From Pedobacter fastidiosus (GTDB lineage: Bacteria; Bacteroidota; Bacteroidia; Sphingobacteriales; Sphingobacteriaceae): DNA of 64,000 nt. The notes below the pieces were generated by a model, which did not search any database, was not told the DNA's origin, and saw only the letters and a program-made list of their open reading frames with translations. The stretch covers positions 62,001 to 126,000 of the forward strand of contig NZ_JACRYL010000012.1 in NCBI RefSeq assembly GCF_014306625.1, written 5' to 3'. Shown here in pieces: positions 1 to 8,423 of this stretch. Position 1 is the stretch's first letter; the number at the start of each line of letters is the position of its first letter. A program made the position numbers and the translations under genes.

Positions 1-111
1 ATTAGTAGCGGCTAATTTAAATAAATAATGGTAAGCAGAAATATTGAAATCGTATCAAAATGAATACTCGGATTACTTTTTTAAAATAAGTGAAAATAAT
101 TGGCAACGCTC

Positions 112-142
112 TTGCTGTTTACAATTATTATTCAGATATTTG
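112..142 (+). promoter_or_regulatory. Candidate promoter for the rpmB operon
   Basis: TTG at 112-114 is followed after 20 nt by GATATTTG at 135-142. This differs at one position from the Bacteroidetes -7 consensus TAnnTTTG. It lies about 50 nt upstream of the L28 start. The rest of bases 1-195 shows nothing else I can name. Confidence 0.35.
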
Positions 143-195
143 CACACTCTTAAAAAAATTAAGCGACGATATTTTAACAACTATATTTACAAGTC

Positions 196-429
196 ATGTC
201 AAGAGTTTGTGATTTAACAGGAAAAAAGGCAATGGTAGGTAATAACGTTTCTCACTCGAACGTTAAAACCAAACGCAAATTTTATCCTAATTTGAAACTT
301 CAGAAATTTTATATCCCTGAAGAAGGCCGTTGGATTACGTTGAAAGTTTCGACTTCAGCGATTAAGACCATCAACAAAGTGGGTATTAGCGAAGCAATTA
401 ACCGTTTCGTAAAAAAAGGATTTTTGTAA
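196..429 (+). CDS. rpmB: 50S ribosomal protein L28
   Basis: Protein of 77 residues matching the bacterial L28 family, a structural component of the large ribosomal subunit. It shows the usual basic, Gly/Asn-rich start (MSRVCDLTGKKAMVGNNVSH), the central KTKRKFYPNL segment and a C-terminal helix ending in FVKKGFL. There is a single Cys, so this is not a zinc-ribbon form. It is first in a run with L33 and a DUF4295 protein, a gene order characteristic of Bacteroidetes. The ATG at 196 is the only sensible start and the length is normal for the family. Confidence 0.97.
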   Translation: MSRVCDLTGKKAMVGNNVSHSNVKTKRKFYPNLKLQKFYIPEEGRWITLKVSTSAIKTINKVGISEAINRFVKKGFL

Positions 430-473
430 AAAACATTAACTGTTGAGATTAACAGTTTACAATTTATATTAAA

Positions 474-656
474 ATGGCAAAAAAAGGTAACAGAGTTCAG
501 GTTATTTTAGAATGTACTGAGCATAAAGAAAGTGGCATGCCCGGTATGTCTAGATATATTTCTACTAAAAACCGTAAAAACACTACTGAGCGTTTAGAAT
601 TGAAAAAATTCAATCCGGTATTGAGAAAAGTAACCGTACACAAAGAAATAAAATAA
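474..656 (+). CDS. rpmG: 50S ribosomal protein L33
   Basis: Small basic protein of 60 residues, the usual length for L33 of the large ribosomal subunit. It starts [17 protein letters not shown] and has the conserved middle [20 protein letters not shown]. Only one Cys is present, so this is the zinc-independent (C-minus) form, lacking the two CxxC pairs of the zinc form. The gene begins 44 nt after rpmB and is expected to be co-transcribed with it. It is followed by 86 nt of AT-rich, partly self-complementary spacer before the DUF4295 gene. Confidence 0.97.
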   Translation: MAKKGNRVQVILECTEHKESGMPGMSRYISTKNRKNTTERLELKKFNPVLRKVTVHKEIK

Positions 657-742
657 TTGAATAATTAGATTGATTGAATGATTGAGTTTAAAATTCTCTC
701 ATTCCAACATTCTCTAATTCGATCATTTAAAATTATAAGAAC

Positions 743-898
743 ATGGCAAAGAAAGTAGTTGCAACCCTTAAAACAGGTACAGGTAAAGAATATTCGAAAG
801 TTATTACAATGGTAAAATCACCTAAAACTGGTGCTTACTCATTCAAAGAACTTATCGTACATAACGACCACGTAAAAGATGCTATCGCATCTAAATAA
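743..898 (+). CDS. DUF4295 family small protein
   Basis: ORF of 51 codons, protein MAKKVVATLKTGTGKEYSKV... ending HVKDAIASK. It is short, strongly basic and Lys-rich, and resembles the DUF4295 family found downstream of L28 and L33 in Bacteroidetes. Its function is not established. The setting suggests a ribosome-associated role, which is inference. ATG at 743, stop TAA at 896-898, followed after 35 nt by a Rho-independent terminator. The 87-nt spacer after rpmG contains loosely palindromic ATTCTCTC/GATTGAATGATTGAG words of the kind found between Bacteroidetes genes. Confidence 0.85.
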   Translation: MAKKVVATLKTGTGKEYSKVITMVKSPKTGAYSFKELIVHNDHVKDAIASK

Positions 899-933
899 GG
901 TTAATATTTTTTAATATTGATAAAAATATTAAA

Positions 934-966
934 GGCCGTTCCGTATTAACCGGAAGGGCTTTTTTT
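934..966 (+). terminator. Rho-independent terminator of the ribosomal-protein operon
   Basis: GCCGTTCCG and CGGAAGGGC pair with one mismatch around a 7-nt loop and are followed by a run of T. It lies between the DUF4295 gene and the toxin-antitoxin pair, so ftsY is probably not read mainly from the rpmB promoter. Confidence 0.75.
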
Positions 967-998
967 GTTATATTAAAATTATCCAACCTTAAATTGAT

Positions 999-1006
999 TA
1001 CCTTTG
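999..1006 (+). promoter_or_regulatory. Candidate -7 element upstream of the toxin-antitoxin/ftsY genes
   Basis: TACCTTTG matches TAnnTTTG exactly and lies 16 nt before the antitoxin ATG. No good -33 TTG is found at 17-23 nt. It falls just after the preceding terminator, where a new promoter is needed. Confidence 0.4.
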
Positions 1007-1022
1007 ATTAAAGGATATTACC

Positions 1023-1253
1023 ATGGAGGCATATAAATTTAAAACTAAAGTTTCTGCAGATGGAACAATCGTAGTTCCAGAAGGCTTTGATGTTAAAAAC
1101 AAAGAGGTAGAGGTAATTATTTTAGATGAGATAAAGCAATCTGAACAAAGAAAAAGTATGAAATCTTTTCTTGATAAATACTCCGGAATTTTAAAAGGGA
1201 TGGACCCTGATAAAGCTAAAGAAGAGTATTTTAAAGAAAAACATGGTCTATGA
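1023..1253 (+). CDS. Putative antitoxin of a PIN-type toxin-antitoxin pair
   Basis: Protein of 76 residues. The N-terminal half (YKFKTKVSADGTIVVPEGFDVKNKEVEVIIL) looks like the short beta-rich DNA-binding part of AbrB/VagC-like antitoxins. The C-terminal half is charged and helical (KSFLDKYSGILKGMDPDKAKEEYFKEK), typical of a toxin-binding tail. Its stop overlaps the start of the PIN-domain gene by 4 nt (ATGA), the usual arrangement in such pairs. The pairing and general role are well supported; the exact antitoxin family is not. Such antitoxins normally repress their own promoter, but no operator was identified here. Confidence 0.7.
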   Translation: MEAYKFKTKVSADGTIVVPEGFDVKNKEVEVIILDEIKQSEQRKSMKSFLDKYSGILKGMDPDKAKEEYFKEKHGL

Positions 1254-1660
1254 AAATTCTATTTGATACCAATATAATTATTGATACGATTTTAGAAAGA
1301 GAGCCATTTTATAATGATTCTCGAAACGCCCTCAATAAATCTGATGGATTCATTTACGAAGGATATATTTTAGCGTCTACGTTTACCGATATATACTACA
1401 TCTGTAAAAAACAATTAGGCCATAATAATACGATCGAAATTATTAAAAAGCTTACTGATTCAATTAATATCCTAAATGTAAATAGAGATACTATTGTGTT
1501 AGCATTACACTCTAATTTTTCTGATTTTGAAGACGCTGTTCAAAGTGCTTCCGCGGAATTGAATCATATTGATTTAATAGTTTCGAGGAATACCAAAGAT
1601 TTTACAAATAGTAAAACAACAACATTAACACCTACTGAATTCCTAGAAAAACATAATTAA
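1250..1660 (+). CDS. PIN-domain protein, probable ribonuclease toxin
   Basis: Protein of 136 residues with the PIN fold signature. It begins MKILFDTNIIIDTILERE, giving the first conserved Asp, has the central acidic DFEDAVQSASA segment, and a late Asp/Asn block near DLIVSRNTKDF. PIN toxins of the VapC type are Mg-dependent RNases that cleave tRNA or rRNA; that activity is known for the family and not shown here. The start overlaps the antitoxin stop. Its stop lies only 2 nt before the ftsY ATG, so the toxin and an essential gene are almost certainly on one transcript. Confidence 0.8.
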   Translation: MKILFDTNIIIDTILEREPFYNDSRNALNKSDGFIYEGYILASTFTDIYYICKKQLGHNNTIEIIKKLTDSINILNVNRDTIVLALHSNFSDFEDAVQSASAELNHIDLIVSRNTKDFTNSKTTTLTPTEFLEKHN

Positions 1661-1662
1661 TA

Positions 1663-2625
1663 ATGGGTTTATTCGATTTTTTCAAAAAGAAAGAAACTGC
1701 ACCTGAAGCTCAGGAAGCATTGGACAAGGGTTTGGAGAAAACCAAAGATGGTTTCTTTAATAAAATAACCAAAGCCGTTGCAGGGAAATCTTCTGTTGAT
1801 GATGAAGTTCTTGATAATTTAGAAGAGGTTCTCGTAACTTCCGATGTAGGTGTAAGCACCACTCTAAAAATTATTAAAAGGATTGAGGAACGTGTTGCAC
1901 GTGATAAATATCTTTCTACTTCAGAGTTAAACGTATTACTTCGCGATGAAATTCAGTTATTGTTATCTGAAAATAACAGCAACGATTTCCGCCAGTTTGA
2001 ATATGGCGAACACAAACCCTATGTAATTATGGTAGTGGGCGTTAATGGGGTTGGCAAAACAACTACCATTGGAAAGCTGGCTCACAAATTAAAAGAAGCG
2101 AATTTAAAAGTTGTTCTTGGCGCTGCTGATACTTTTAGAGCTGCAGCGGTTGATCAACTTAAACTTTGGGGCGAACGCGTGGGTGTTCGTGTTGTGGCAC
2201 AACCAATGGGTTCCGATCCAGCATCTGTTGCTTTTGACACGCTACAATCTGCAGTAGCCAATGGAGAAGATGTAGTAATTATTGATACCGCCGGACGTTT
2301 ACATAATAAGGTGGGATTAATGAACGAGCTTGGTAAAATTAAGCAGGTAATGCAAAAAGTTGTACCAAATGCACCTCATGAAATTTTACTGGTTTTAGAT
2401 GCTTCTACAGGTCAGAATGCTTTTGAACAATGCAAGCAATTTACCGAAGCAACTGATGTTAACGCTTTGGCCATAACAAAACTAGATGGCACAGCTAAGG
2501 GCGGAGTCGTTATTGGAATTTCCGATCAGTTCAAAATCCCTGTAAAATACATTGGAGTTGGAGAAAAAATTGGTGATTTACAATTGTTTGATAAGAAAGA
2601 GTTTGTAAATAGTTTGTTTAAATAA
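1663..2625 (+). CDS. ftsY: Signal recognition particle receptor FtsY
   Basis: SRP-type GTPase of 320 residues, the receptor that docks ribosome-nascent-chain/SRP complexes at the membrane for co-translational insertion. The N domain occupies about residues 20-105. The G domain has the P-loop GVNGVGKTT (126-134), DTFRAAA (156-162), DTAGR (208-212) and TKLDG (272-276). The acidic A domain found in E. coli FtsY is missing; only a short amphipathic start (MGLFDFFKKK) is present, as in many Bacteroidetes. The gene starts 2 nt after the PIN toxin stop. Confidence 0.97.
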   Translation: MGLFDFFKKKETAPEAQEALDKGLEKTKDGFFNKITKAVAGKSSVDDEVLDNLEEVLVTSDVGVSTTLKIIKRIEERVARDKYLSTSELNVLLRDEIQLLLSENNSNDFRQFEYGEHKPYVIMVVGVNGVGKTTTIGKLAHKLKEANLKVVLGAADTFRAAAVDQLKLWGERVGVRVVAQPMGSDPASVAFDTLQSAVANGEDVVIIDTAGRLHNKVGLMNELGKIKQVMQKVVPNAPHEILLVLDASTGQNAFEQCKQFTEATDVNALAITKLDGTAKGGVVIGISDQFKIPVKYIGVGEKIGDLQLFDKKEFVNSLFK

Positions 2626-2636
2626 ATATAAAAATT

Positions 2637-2695
2637 CGTCATTGCGAGGCACGAAGCAATCTCTCGATGGGATTGCTTCGTGCCTCGCAATGACG
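2637..2695. repeat. Perfect 25-bp intergenic palindrome
   Basis: Arms 2637-2661 and 2671-2695 are exact reverse complements, starting CGTCATTGCGAGGCACGAAG, with a 9-nt loop. It lies between ftsY and rimO and has no T-tract, so it is not a classical terminator. It resembles the dispersed palindromic elements seen in many bacterial genomes. The RNA would form a very stable hairpin. Confidence 0.85.
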
Positions 2696-2760
2696 GCAAA
2701 ATGCATTATTTACTCAGTCTGTGGAATCAAACCGCAGGCAAAGCGTAATAAACATTAAAT

Positions 2761-4098
2761 ATGAATACCAAAATAGTAAAGAGCAAGTCTGCAATTAAAC
2801 AACCTAAAATCAATGTGATTACATTAGGTTGTTCAAAAAATATATACGATTCGGAAGTTTTGATGGGCCAATTACGTGGAAACAATTTAAATGTTGTTCA
2901 CGAGTCTGATAAGATGGGAAAGGATGATATCGTTGTAATCAACACCTGCGGATTTATTGATAATGCTAAGCAAGAATCTATTGACACCATATTACAATTT
3001 AGCGAGCTTAAACAAGCAGGAAAGATTGGTAAGGTTGTGGTTACAGGCTGTTTATCTGAAAGATACAAGCCAGAATTAGAATCAGAAATCACTAACGTTG
3101 ATGCTTTTTTTGGAACCAACGATCTCCACAATATTTTACACGAATTGGGTGCTAATTATAAGCATGAGCTTATTGGTGAGCGTTTATTAACTACGCCTTC
3201 TCATTTTGCTTATTTTAAAATTGCCGAAGGTTGTAACCGCCCTTGCTCGTTTTGCGCCATTCCACTAATGCGTGGAAAACACTTGAGTAAACCGATGGAA
3301 GAATTGGTTAATGAAGCGAAAATTCTTGCCAAAAATGGTACTAAAGAATTAATATTAATCGCTCAGGATCTCACCTATTACGGATTGGATCTTTACGGTG
3401 TACGTAAATTAGACGAATTAATGCGCCGCTTATCTGACGTTCCAGGAATTGAATGGATTCGTTTGCAATATGCCTACCCTTCTGGTTTCCCAATGGAAAT
3501 TTTAGATGCCATGAACGAACGCGATAACATTTGTAAATATCTGGATATGCCACTACAGCATATTACGGATAATATGCTTAAATCGATGCGTCGTGGTACC
3601 ACGAAACAAAAAACAATTGATTTAGTCAATCAAATCAGAGATAAAGTTCCAAATATCGCTATGCGTACCACTTTAATTTGCGGTTACCCGGGCGAAACAG
3701 AATACGATTTTGAAGAGATGAAAGAATGGGTTGCTGAAACTAAATTTGATCGTTTAGGTTGCTTTACTTATTCTCATGAAGAAAAAACACATGCACATTC
3801 TTTAATTGATGATGTGCCAGATGAAGTTAAGCAACAACGTGTAGATGACATAATGGAAATTCAACAAGGAATTTCTTTTGATATTAACCAAGAGAAAGTT
3901 GGTAAAACTTTCAAAGTGCTGATTGATAAAAAAGAAGGCGACTTCTTTGTTGGTCGTACAGAATTTGATTCTCCGGAAGTTGATAACGAAGTTTTAATTG
4001 ATGCTGCTACTGGCTATGCTGCCAATGGTAGTTTCGTAAATGTTAAAATTGATAGAGCTGAAGATTTTGATTTATATGGTCAAATTGTAAAATCCTAA
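2761..4098 (+). CDS. rimO: Ribosomal protein S12 methylthiotransferase RimO
   Basis: Radical-SAM methylthiotransferase of 445 residues that adds a methylthio group to the conserved Asp of ribosomal protein S12. The N-terminal UPF0004 domain carries the three cluster-binding Cys (C24, C63, C97). The radical-SAM CxxxCxxC motif is C158/C162/C165 in GCNRPCSFCAIP. A C-terminal TRAM domain ends the protein. GCSKNIYDSEVL and the Pro/Leu pattern of the SAM domain fit RimO rather than MiaB. The 135 nt between ftsY and this gene holds the perfect palindrome. Confidence 0.96.
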   Translation: MNTKIVKSKSAIKQPKINVITLGCSKNIYDSEVLMGQLRGNNLNVVHESDKMGKDDIVVINTCGFIDNAKQESIDTILQFSELKQAGKIGKVVVTGCLSERYKPELESEITNVDAFFGTNDLHNILHELGANYKHELIGERLLTTPSHFAYFKIAEGCNRPCSFCAIPLMRGKHLSKPMEELVNEAKILAKNGTKELILIAQDLTYYGLDLYGVRKLDELMRRLSDVPGIEWIRLQYAYPSGFPMEILDAMNERDNICKYLDMPLQHITDNMLKSMRRGTTKQKTIDLVNQIRDKVPNIAMRTTLICGYPGETEYDFEEMKEWVAETKFDRLGCFTYSHEEKTHAHSLIDDVPDEVKQQRVDDIMEIQQGISFDINQEKVGKTFKVLIDKKEGDFFVGRTEFDSPEVDNEVLIDAATGYAANGSFVNVKIDRAEDFDLYGQIVKS

Positions 4099-4123
4099 AT
4101 TTACAAGCCCATTATCTAAAAAA

Positions 4124-4161
4124 GATCCCAAATAGAAAAAAAGCCTATTGGGATTTTTTTT
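4124..4161 (+). terminator. Rho-independent terminator after rimO
   Basis: ATCCCAA-ATA pairs with TATTGGGAT (one bulge) and is followed by eight T residues. Confidence 0.7.
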
Positions 4162-4254
4162 AGATTAATCTTAACCAAGAATGGCCTAAATAATTTATAT
4201 CTTCGTAAGAGGTAAAAGCTTGACTTTCAGTTGTAATTATCCCTTAAAAACTTG

Positions 4255-5322
4255 ATGCTTCCTTCTCAAAAAAATCATTTTCGTTTCTACGAACTGGATA
4301 TTATGCGCTTCTTAGCCGCATTAGCAGTTATGTTTTATCATTTCACTTTTGGTTCATCAAGGTTGCTCGGAACTCCTACTTTTGGAGTAGACATACTTTT
4401 CCGTTATGGCTATTTGGGGGTTGATGTCTTTTTTATGATCAGCGGATATGTAGTGCTAATGTCGGCAATGAATAAATCACCAAAGTATTTTGTAATATCC
4501 AGAGTCGTTAGGTTGTACCCCGCTTATTGGGTTTGTTGCATCATAACTTTTGCAATTATTTACATTACTAAAATTACTCCACCAGATACACCACCAGTTA
4601 CTTTTAAATTACTTGCATACAATCTAACTATGTTTCAAGAGTTTTTTGGCAAGGCTAATATGTATGGTGCTTTTTGGACACTTACTTACGAACTTGGATT
4701 TTATTTTATTATTCTATTAATTTCAGCTTTAAAGCTTTGGAAAAACTTATTACTGATTTTAACCCTATGGATTTTTTATACTTTAGTAATCAATTACAGC
4801 GCACCTAGCAATGCATTTTCATTCTTTCTAATCCCAAAATACAGTTCATATTTTATCGCTGGGATGCTCTTTTATCTTTTAAGAATTAAATATGCGCCTA
4901 ACTGGAAAATCTATTTACTTTTGATCTTGTGCTTTTTAGCTAATTTGAAAAACAATATCCTAATCGTTAATGATATGAATGGTTATTATCACGATTTTAG
5001 TGTATATAATAAATACGTGGCAATCATTTTTGTTGCTTCATTTTATATCTTCTTTCTTCTATCTGCTTTAAACAAACTAAATTTTAAATGGCTCAAATAT
5101 CCTGCTAAGCTGGGTGTATTAACTTACCCATTGTATTTAATGCATGGCTTTGGAATAGGTCTTTTTTTAATTTGGGGACATAATACAAATAAATATCTCT
5201 TATTATTTTTGGCAACCTTGCTATCAATAATTCTATCCTTTTTGGTTTATTATTTTGTAGAAGAAAAATTCAGAGGAAAATTTAAAATATTACTAACAAA
5301 CCTATTCGCAAAACTGAATTAA
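4255..5322 (+). CDS. Acyltransferase_3 family membrane protein
   Basis: Integral membrane protein of 355 residues with about ten hydrophobic segments. It fits the acyltransferase 3 family (O-antigen or exopolysaccharide O-acetylases). It begins with the family pattern YELDIMRFLAALAVMFYHF, in which the Arg and His of the first helix form the active-site region. It continues with GYLGVDVFFMISGYV and ends in a VYYFVEEKFRGKFK motif. The acceptor sugar cannot be predicted. I chose ATG 4255 over the adjacent in-frame TTG at 4252. It stands alone and ends in a strong terminator. Confidence 0.88.
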   Translation: MLPSQKNHFRFYELDIMRFLAALAVMFYHFTFGSSRLLGTPTFGVDILFRYGYLGVDVFFMISGYVVLMSAMNKSPKYFVISRVVRLYPAYWVCCIITFAIIYITKITPPDTPPVTFKLLAYNLTMFQEFFGKANMYGAFWTLTYELGFYFIILLISALKLWKNLLLILTLWIFYTLVINYSAPSNAFSFFLIPKYSSYFIAGMLFYLLRIKYAPNWKIYLLLILCFLANLKNNILIVNDMNGYYHDFSVYNKYVAIIFVASFYIFFLLSALNKLNFKWLKYPAKLGVLTYPLYLMHGFGIGLFLIWGHNTNKYLLLFLATLLSIILSFLVYYFVEEKFRGKFKILLTNLFAKLN

Positions 5323-5330
5323 GAATATTG

Positions 5331-5388
5331 AACAATGGAGAAGCCCGATTTGACATCATCAAATCGGGCTTCTCCATTGTTTTTTACT
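5331..5388. terminator. Strong terminator between convergent genes
   Basis: A 23-bp perfect stem (5331-5353 with 5359-5381) with the loop CATCA is followed by T-rich sequence on the plus strand. It separates the acyltransferase gene from the minus-strand small secreted protein and may act in both directions. Confidence 0.8.
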
Positions 5389-5401
5389 AATCCTTTCTTA
5401 A

Positions 5402-5746
5402 CTAGTTTTTTGTTTCTACTCTAGTTTTAATTTGACTAGGTTTTAACCAAATTTTAGCACCTTTCGAGTTAACGTAATATTTCTCATTTTTAGCATTAAT
5501 GTAAACATCAGAACCATCTGGTGCCATTTTACCTTTCCAAGTTTTATCTGCTACTTTAGAACCACCTTTAACTGCAACTTCTGCAGTTTTATTACCAACA
5601 GATTTAGCACCTTTACCGATTGCTTTACCTGTATGATCTAATGCTTTACCAACTTCTGTTTTCTTTTTTTCTTGCGCGTTAACGCTTAAAGTTAAACCAC
5701 CGAACAATGCCAATGTTAACAAGCCAATTACAAATTTCTTTTTCAT
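5402..5746 (-). CDS. Small secreted Lys/Gly-rich protein of unknown function
   Basis: Protein of 114 residues with a clear Sec signal peptide (MKKKFVIGLLTLALFGGLTLSVNAQ). The next segment is glycine-zipper-like, with recurring G-K-A/G-A-K patterns (KAIGKGAKSVGNKTAEVAVKG). The C-terminal half reads GSDVYINAKNEKYYVN and KGAKIWLKPS, resembling short surface-exposed strand repeats. I do not recognise a catalytic motif. It is probably periplasmic or associated with the outer membrane. It stands alone between a terminator and gpsA and is preceded by its own ~90-nt intergenic stretch. Confidence 0.7.
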   Translation of the reverse strand: MKKKFVIGLLTLALFGGLTLSVNAQEKKKTEVGKALDHTGKAIGKGAKSVGNKTAEVAVKGGSKVADKTWKGKMAPDGSDVYINAKNEKYYVNSKGAKIWLKPSQIKTRVETKN

Positions 5747-5837
5747 AATAGTTATACTTTTATTTATTACAATAACAGTTGGTCCTGTGTTTTTGTTTGA
5801 TTCGATATCTTTAAAATAAACCTAGTTCTATCGACAG

Positions 5838-6836
5838 TTAATTCAGTTTCTCAGCAAGCAATTTCATTTCAATGTATGGCGATCGCCCTTCATATAAAAT
5901 ACTGTGAACGGCTTTACAGATTGGCATGTTAACATTATATGCCTGATTTTTTATATGCATACACTTTGCTGCATAATATCCTTCAGCAATCATGTTCATT
6001 TCTAATTGGGCTGATTTTACAGTATAGCCTTTACCCACCATGTTACCAAAAGTACGGTTGCGACTAAACTGAGAATAAGCCGTAACCAAAAGATCGCCCA
6101 AATAAGCAGATTCTTTAATATCACGATTTATTGGGTGAACAGCATCTACAAATCGTTTAATTTCTCGGATTGCATTGCTAATTAAAACGGCCTGAAAATT
6201 ATCTCCATAGCCAATTCCATGGCAAATTCCACTTGCAATGGCATAAATATTTTTTAAAACTGCCGCATACTCCGTTCCGAAAATATCATCAGACACATTC
6301 GTTTTTATGTAGCGCGTATTTAAAAATGATGCAAAAGTTGACGCCTTTTCTACATCGGTACAAGCAATAGTTAAGTAAGAAAGTTTTTCTAAAGCAACCT
6401 CCTCTGCGTGGCAAGGTCCGCTCACCACTAAAATGTCGTGGTATGGAATGGCATAATTTTCATGAAGAAACTCGCCAATAATCAAATTATCTTCAGGAAC
6501 AATTCCTTTTATTGCCGAGATGATTTTTTTACCTTTTAATTCTTCGGCGGTAATGTTTGCCAAAGTTCCTTTTAAAAATGCAGCAGGCACATTTAAAATA
6601 ATGTAATCTGCGGTTTTAACGATATGTGTAATATCCGAACAAATGTTATTTTCATTCAACTTTATTTCTACCGAACTGATGTAATGCGGGTTGTGCTTAA
6701 ACTTTTTAATGTGTTCAATTGCTTCCTCGTTACGCATCCACCAGTAAATTTCCTTTTCAGAAAGATTATCCGATAACATTTTTACAATGGCAGTCGCCCA
6801 GCTCCCACCCCCTATCATTGCTATTTTAGGTACCAT
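5838..6836 (-). CDS. gpsA: Glycerol-3-phosphate dehydrogenase [NAD(P)+]
   Basis: Cytosolic enzyme of 332 residues that reduces dihydroxyacetone phosphate to sn-glycerol 3-phosphate for phospholipid synthesis. It has the Rossmann motif GGGSWATA near residue 8, VSGPCHAEEV around residue 140 (canonical SGPSFAxEV, slightly altered) and AAVLKNIYAIASG with the catalytic Lys. YLGDLLVTAYSQFSRNRTFG follows in the C-terminal domain. Length is normal. It lies downstream of the efflux adaptor gene on the same strand, with 121 nt between them that contain an imperfect palindrome (AAGGTGCAAGG / CCTTACACCT). Confidence 0.95.
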   Translation of the reverse strand: MVPKIAMIGGGSWATAIVKMLSDNLSEKEIYWWMRNEEAIEHIKKFKHNPHYISSVEIKLNENNICSDITHIVKTADYIILNVPAAFLKGTLANITAEELKGKKIISAIKGIVPEDNLIIGEFLHENYAIPYHDILVVSGPCHAEEVALEKLSYLTIACTDVEKASTFASFLNTRYIKTNVSDDIFGTEYAAVLKNIYAIASGICHGIGYGDNFQAVLISNAIREIKRFVDAVHPINRDIKESAYLGDLLVTAYSQFSRNRTFGNMVGKGYTVKSAQLEMNMIAEGYYAAKCMHIKNQAYNVNMPICKAVHSILYEGRSPYIEMKLLAEKLN

Positions 6837-6957
6837 GTTTAAAAAAACGATTTAAGGTAAAAGGTGCAAGGTATAAGGTTTAGACAAATTGCCATTAAAC
6901 CCTAAACCTTACACCTCAAACAATTGCAAGTTACTATTTCTTGCGATTAATTATATA

Positions 6958-8301
6958 CTACTTTTTAGCGTCTTTGTTAAACAATTGGTCTTTAGAGGTT
7001 TTCTCTACAACAAGACCATCTTTTAGCTTATTTTGAATAGCAGAATATGGTCCAGTTACAATTTCCTGCCCAGCTTTTATACCTGTTTTTACAATGATAA
7101 ATTGATCATTCTGAATACCAGTTGTTACTTCAGCTTTCTTAACTTTTTTGGTTGAAGCATCATAAACGTAAACGTACTGTTTGATGGTTTTATCGTTAAG
7201 TTTTGATTTTTGCTTATCGGTATTTTCTTGGTTACCTTGATTTTTGGCATCGTCTTCAGTTTTCGCCCCGTTATCAGTAAATACAGCTTGGATTGGAATT
7301 GCTAAACCGGTTATTGATTCACTTTCGATGTCTACAGTTGCAGACATCCCCGGACGGAAAATAGATTGTTGCTTTCCAGCCAATTCTTCAGTGATTCTAA
7401 TTTTTACGGAGAAATTGGTTACCTGATCTACCGATGTAGAAGTTGATGTACCAACCGCTGTAGATGAACTTGCAATTTCAGTTACTACACCTCTAAATTT
7501 CTTATCAGAAAATGCATCTACTTCGATCGATGATTTATCGCCAACTTTAACACGGGTAATATCGTTTTCATTTACATCAACATTTACTTCCATTGATGAT
7601 AAATTCGAAATCCGCATAATCTCTGTTCCAGCCATTTGCGAAGTACCTAAAATACGATCGCCTAACTCAATTGATAGTTTTGAAACCACGCCGTCAACCG
7701 GTGCATAAATTGTAGTTTTAGCTAAGTTAGCACCTGCTTCTTTAACATTTGCACCTGTTTGTTCTAATGTAAATTTAGCACCTGTTACATTTTCCTTTGC
7801 ACTTGCCAATGTTGCTTTTGCAGTTAAATAAGCTGCCTTGGCCGCATCGAATTCTGAAGCAGAGATTACCTTTTTAGCAAAAAGTTCTACATTACGTTTG
7901 TATGTAGCTTCTGCATTTACAAAGTTTGCCTGGTTTTGAATTAATTGTTGTTGCGCTCCAGCCACACTTGCTTTTTGAGCATTAAAACTAGCTACCGTTC
8001 TTTCATAACCCGATTGTAAAACATCTGGTCTTACTTTACACAATAACTGTCCGGCTTTAACAATATCACCTTCCTTAACTTTTAATTCTACAACCTCACC
8101 AGATACTTCCGAACTTAATTTTACTTCAGTTTCTGGTTGTATTTTACCACTTGCAGTTACTGTTTCTACAACAGTTTTATCTGATGCCTTTTCTGTAGTT
8201 ACTTTTTCTGTTTTATCGCCACCGATAACTCCAGCTAGTTTTAATCCGATAAGGATAACCAGAATAACTCCGACGGTAATCAATATGTGCTTCAGTTTCA
8301 T
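6958..8301 (-). CDS. Efflux periplasmic adaptor (HlyD/MacA family)
   Basis: Membrane-fusion protein of 447 residues that links an inner-membrane pump to a TolC channel. It has an N-terminal membrane anchor (about 6-26) and a first lipoyl half near 53-90 (SSEVSGEVVELKVKEGDIVKAG). A long Ala-rich coiled-coil hairpin (about 95-190) precedes the second lipoyl half (IYAPVDGVVSKLSIELGD) and the beta-barrel and membrane-proximal domains. A Lys/Asp/Asn-rich insertion (EDDAKNQGNQENTDKQKSK) interrupts the C-terminal part. It follows the tolC-like gene by 122 nt. No ABC or RND permease gene is adjacent. Confidence 0.9.
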   Translation of the reverse strand: MKLKHILITVGVILVILIGLKLAGVIGGDKTEKVTTEKASDKTVVETVTASGKIQPETEVKLSSEVSGEVVELKVKEGDIVKAGQLLCKVRPDVLQSGYERTVASFNAQKASVAGAQQQLIQNQANFVNAEATYKRNVELFAKKVISASEFDAAKAAYLTAKATLASAKENVTGAKFTLEQTGANVKEAGANLAKTTIYAPVDGVVSKLSIELGDRILGTSQMAGTEIMRISNLSSMEVNVDVNENDITRVKVGDKSSIEVDAFSDKKFRGVVTEIASSSTAVGTSTSTSVDQVTNFSVKIRITEELAGKQQSIFRPGMSATVDIESESITGLAIPIQAVFTDNGAKTEDDAKNQGNQENTDKQKSKLNDKTIKQYVYVYDASTKKVKKAEVTTGIQNDQFIIVKTGIKAGQEIVTGPYSAIQNKLKDGLVVEKTSKDQLFNKDAKK

Positions 8302-8423
8302 AATATTGTATTGCGTTTGTTTGTATTAATGTTGTAAAGTTTGAAATGTCGTACTGTTTTTGGGATAATTACACCAATATATTATATGTATTTATTTTTG
8401 CTTTGCTCTTTCAGCTTTCTGTA

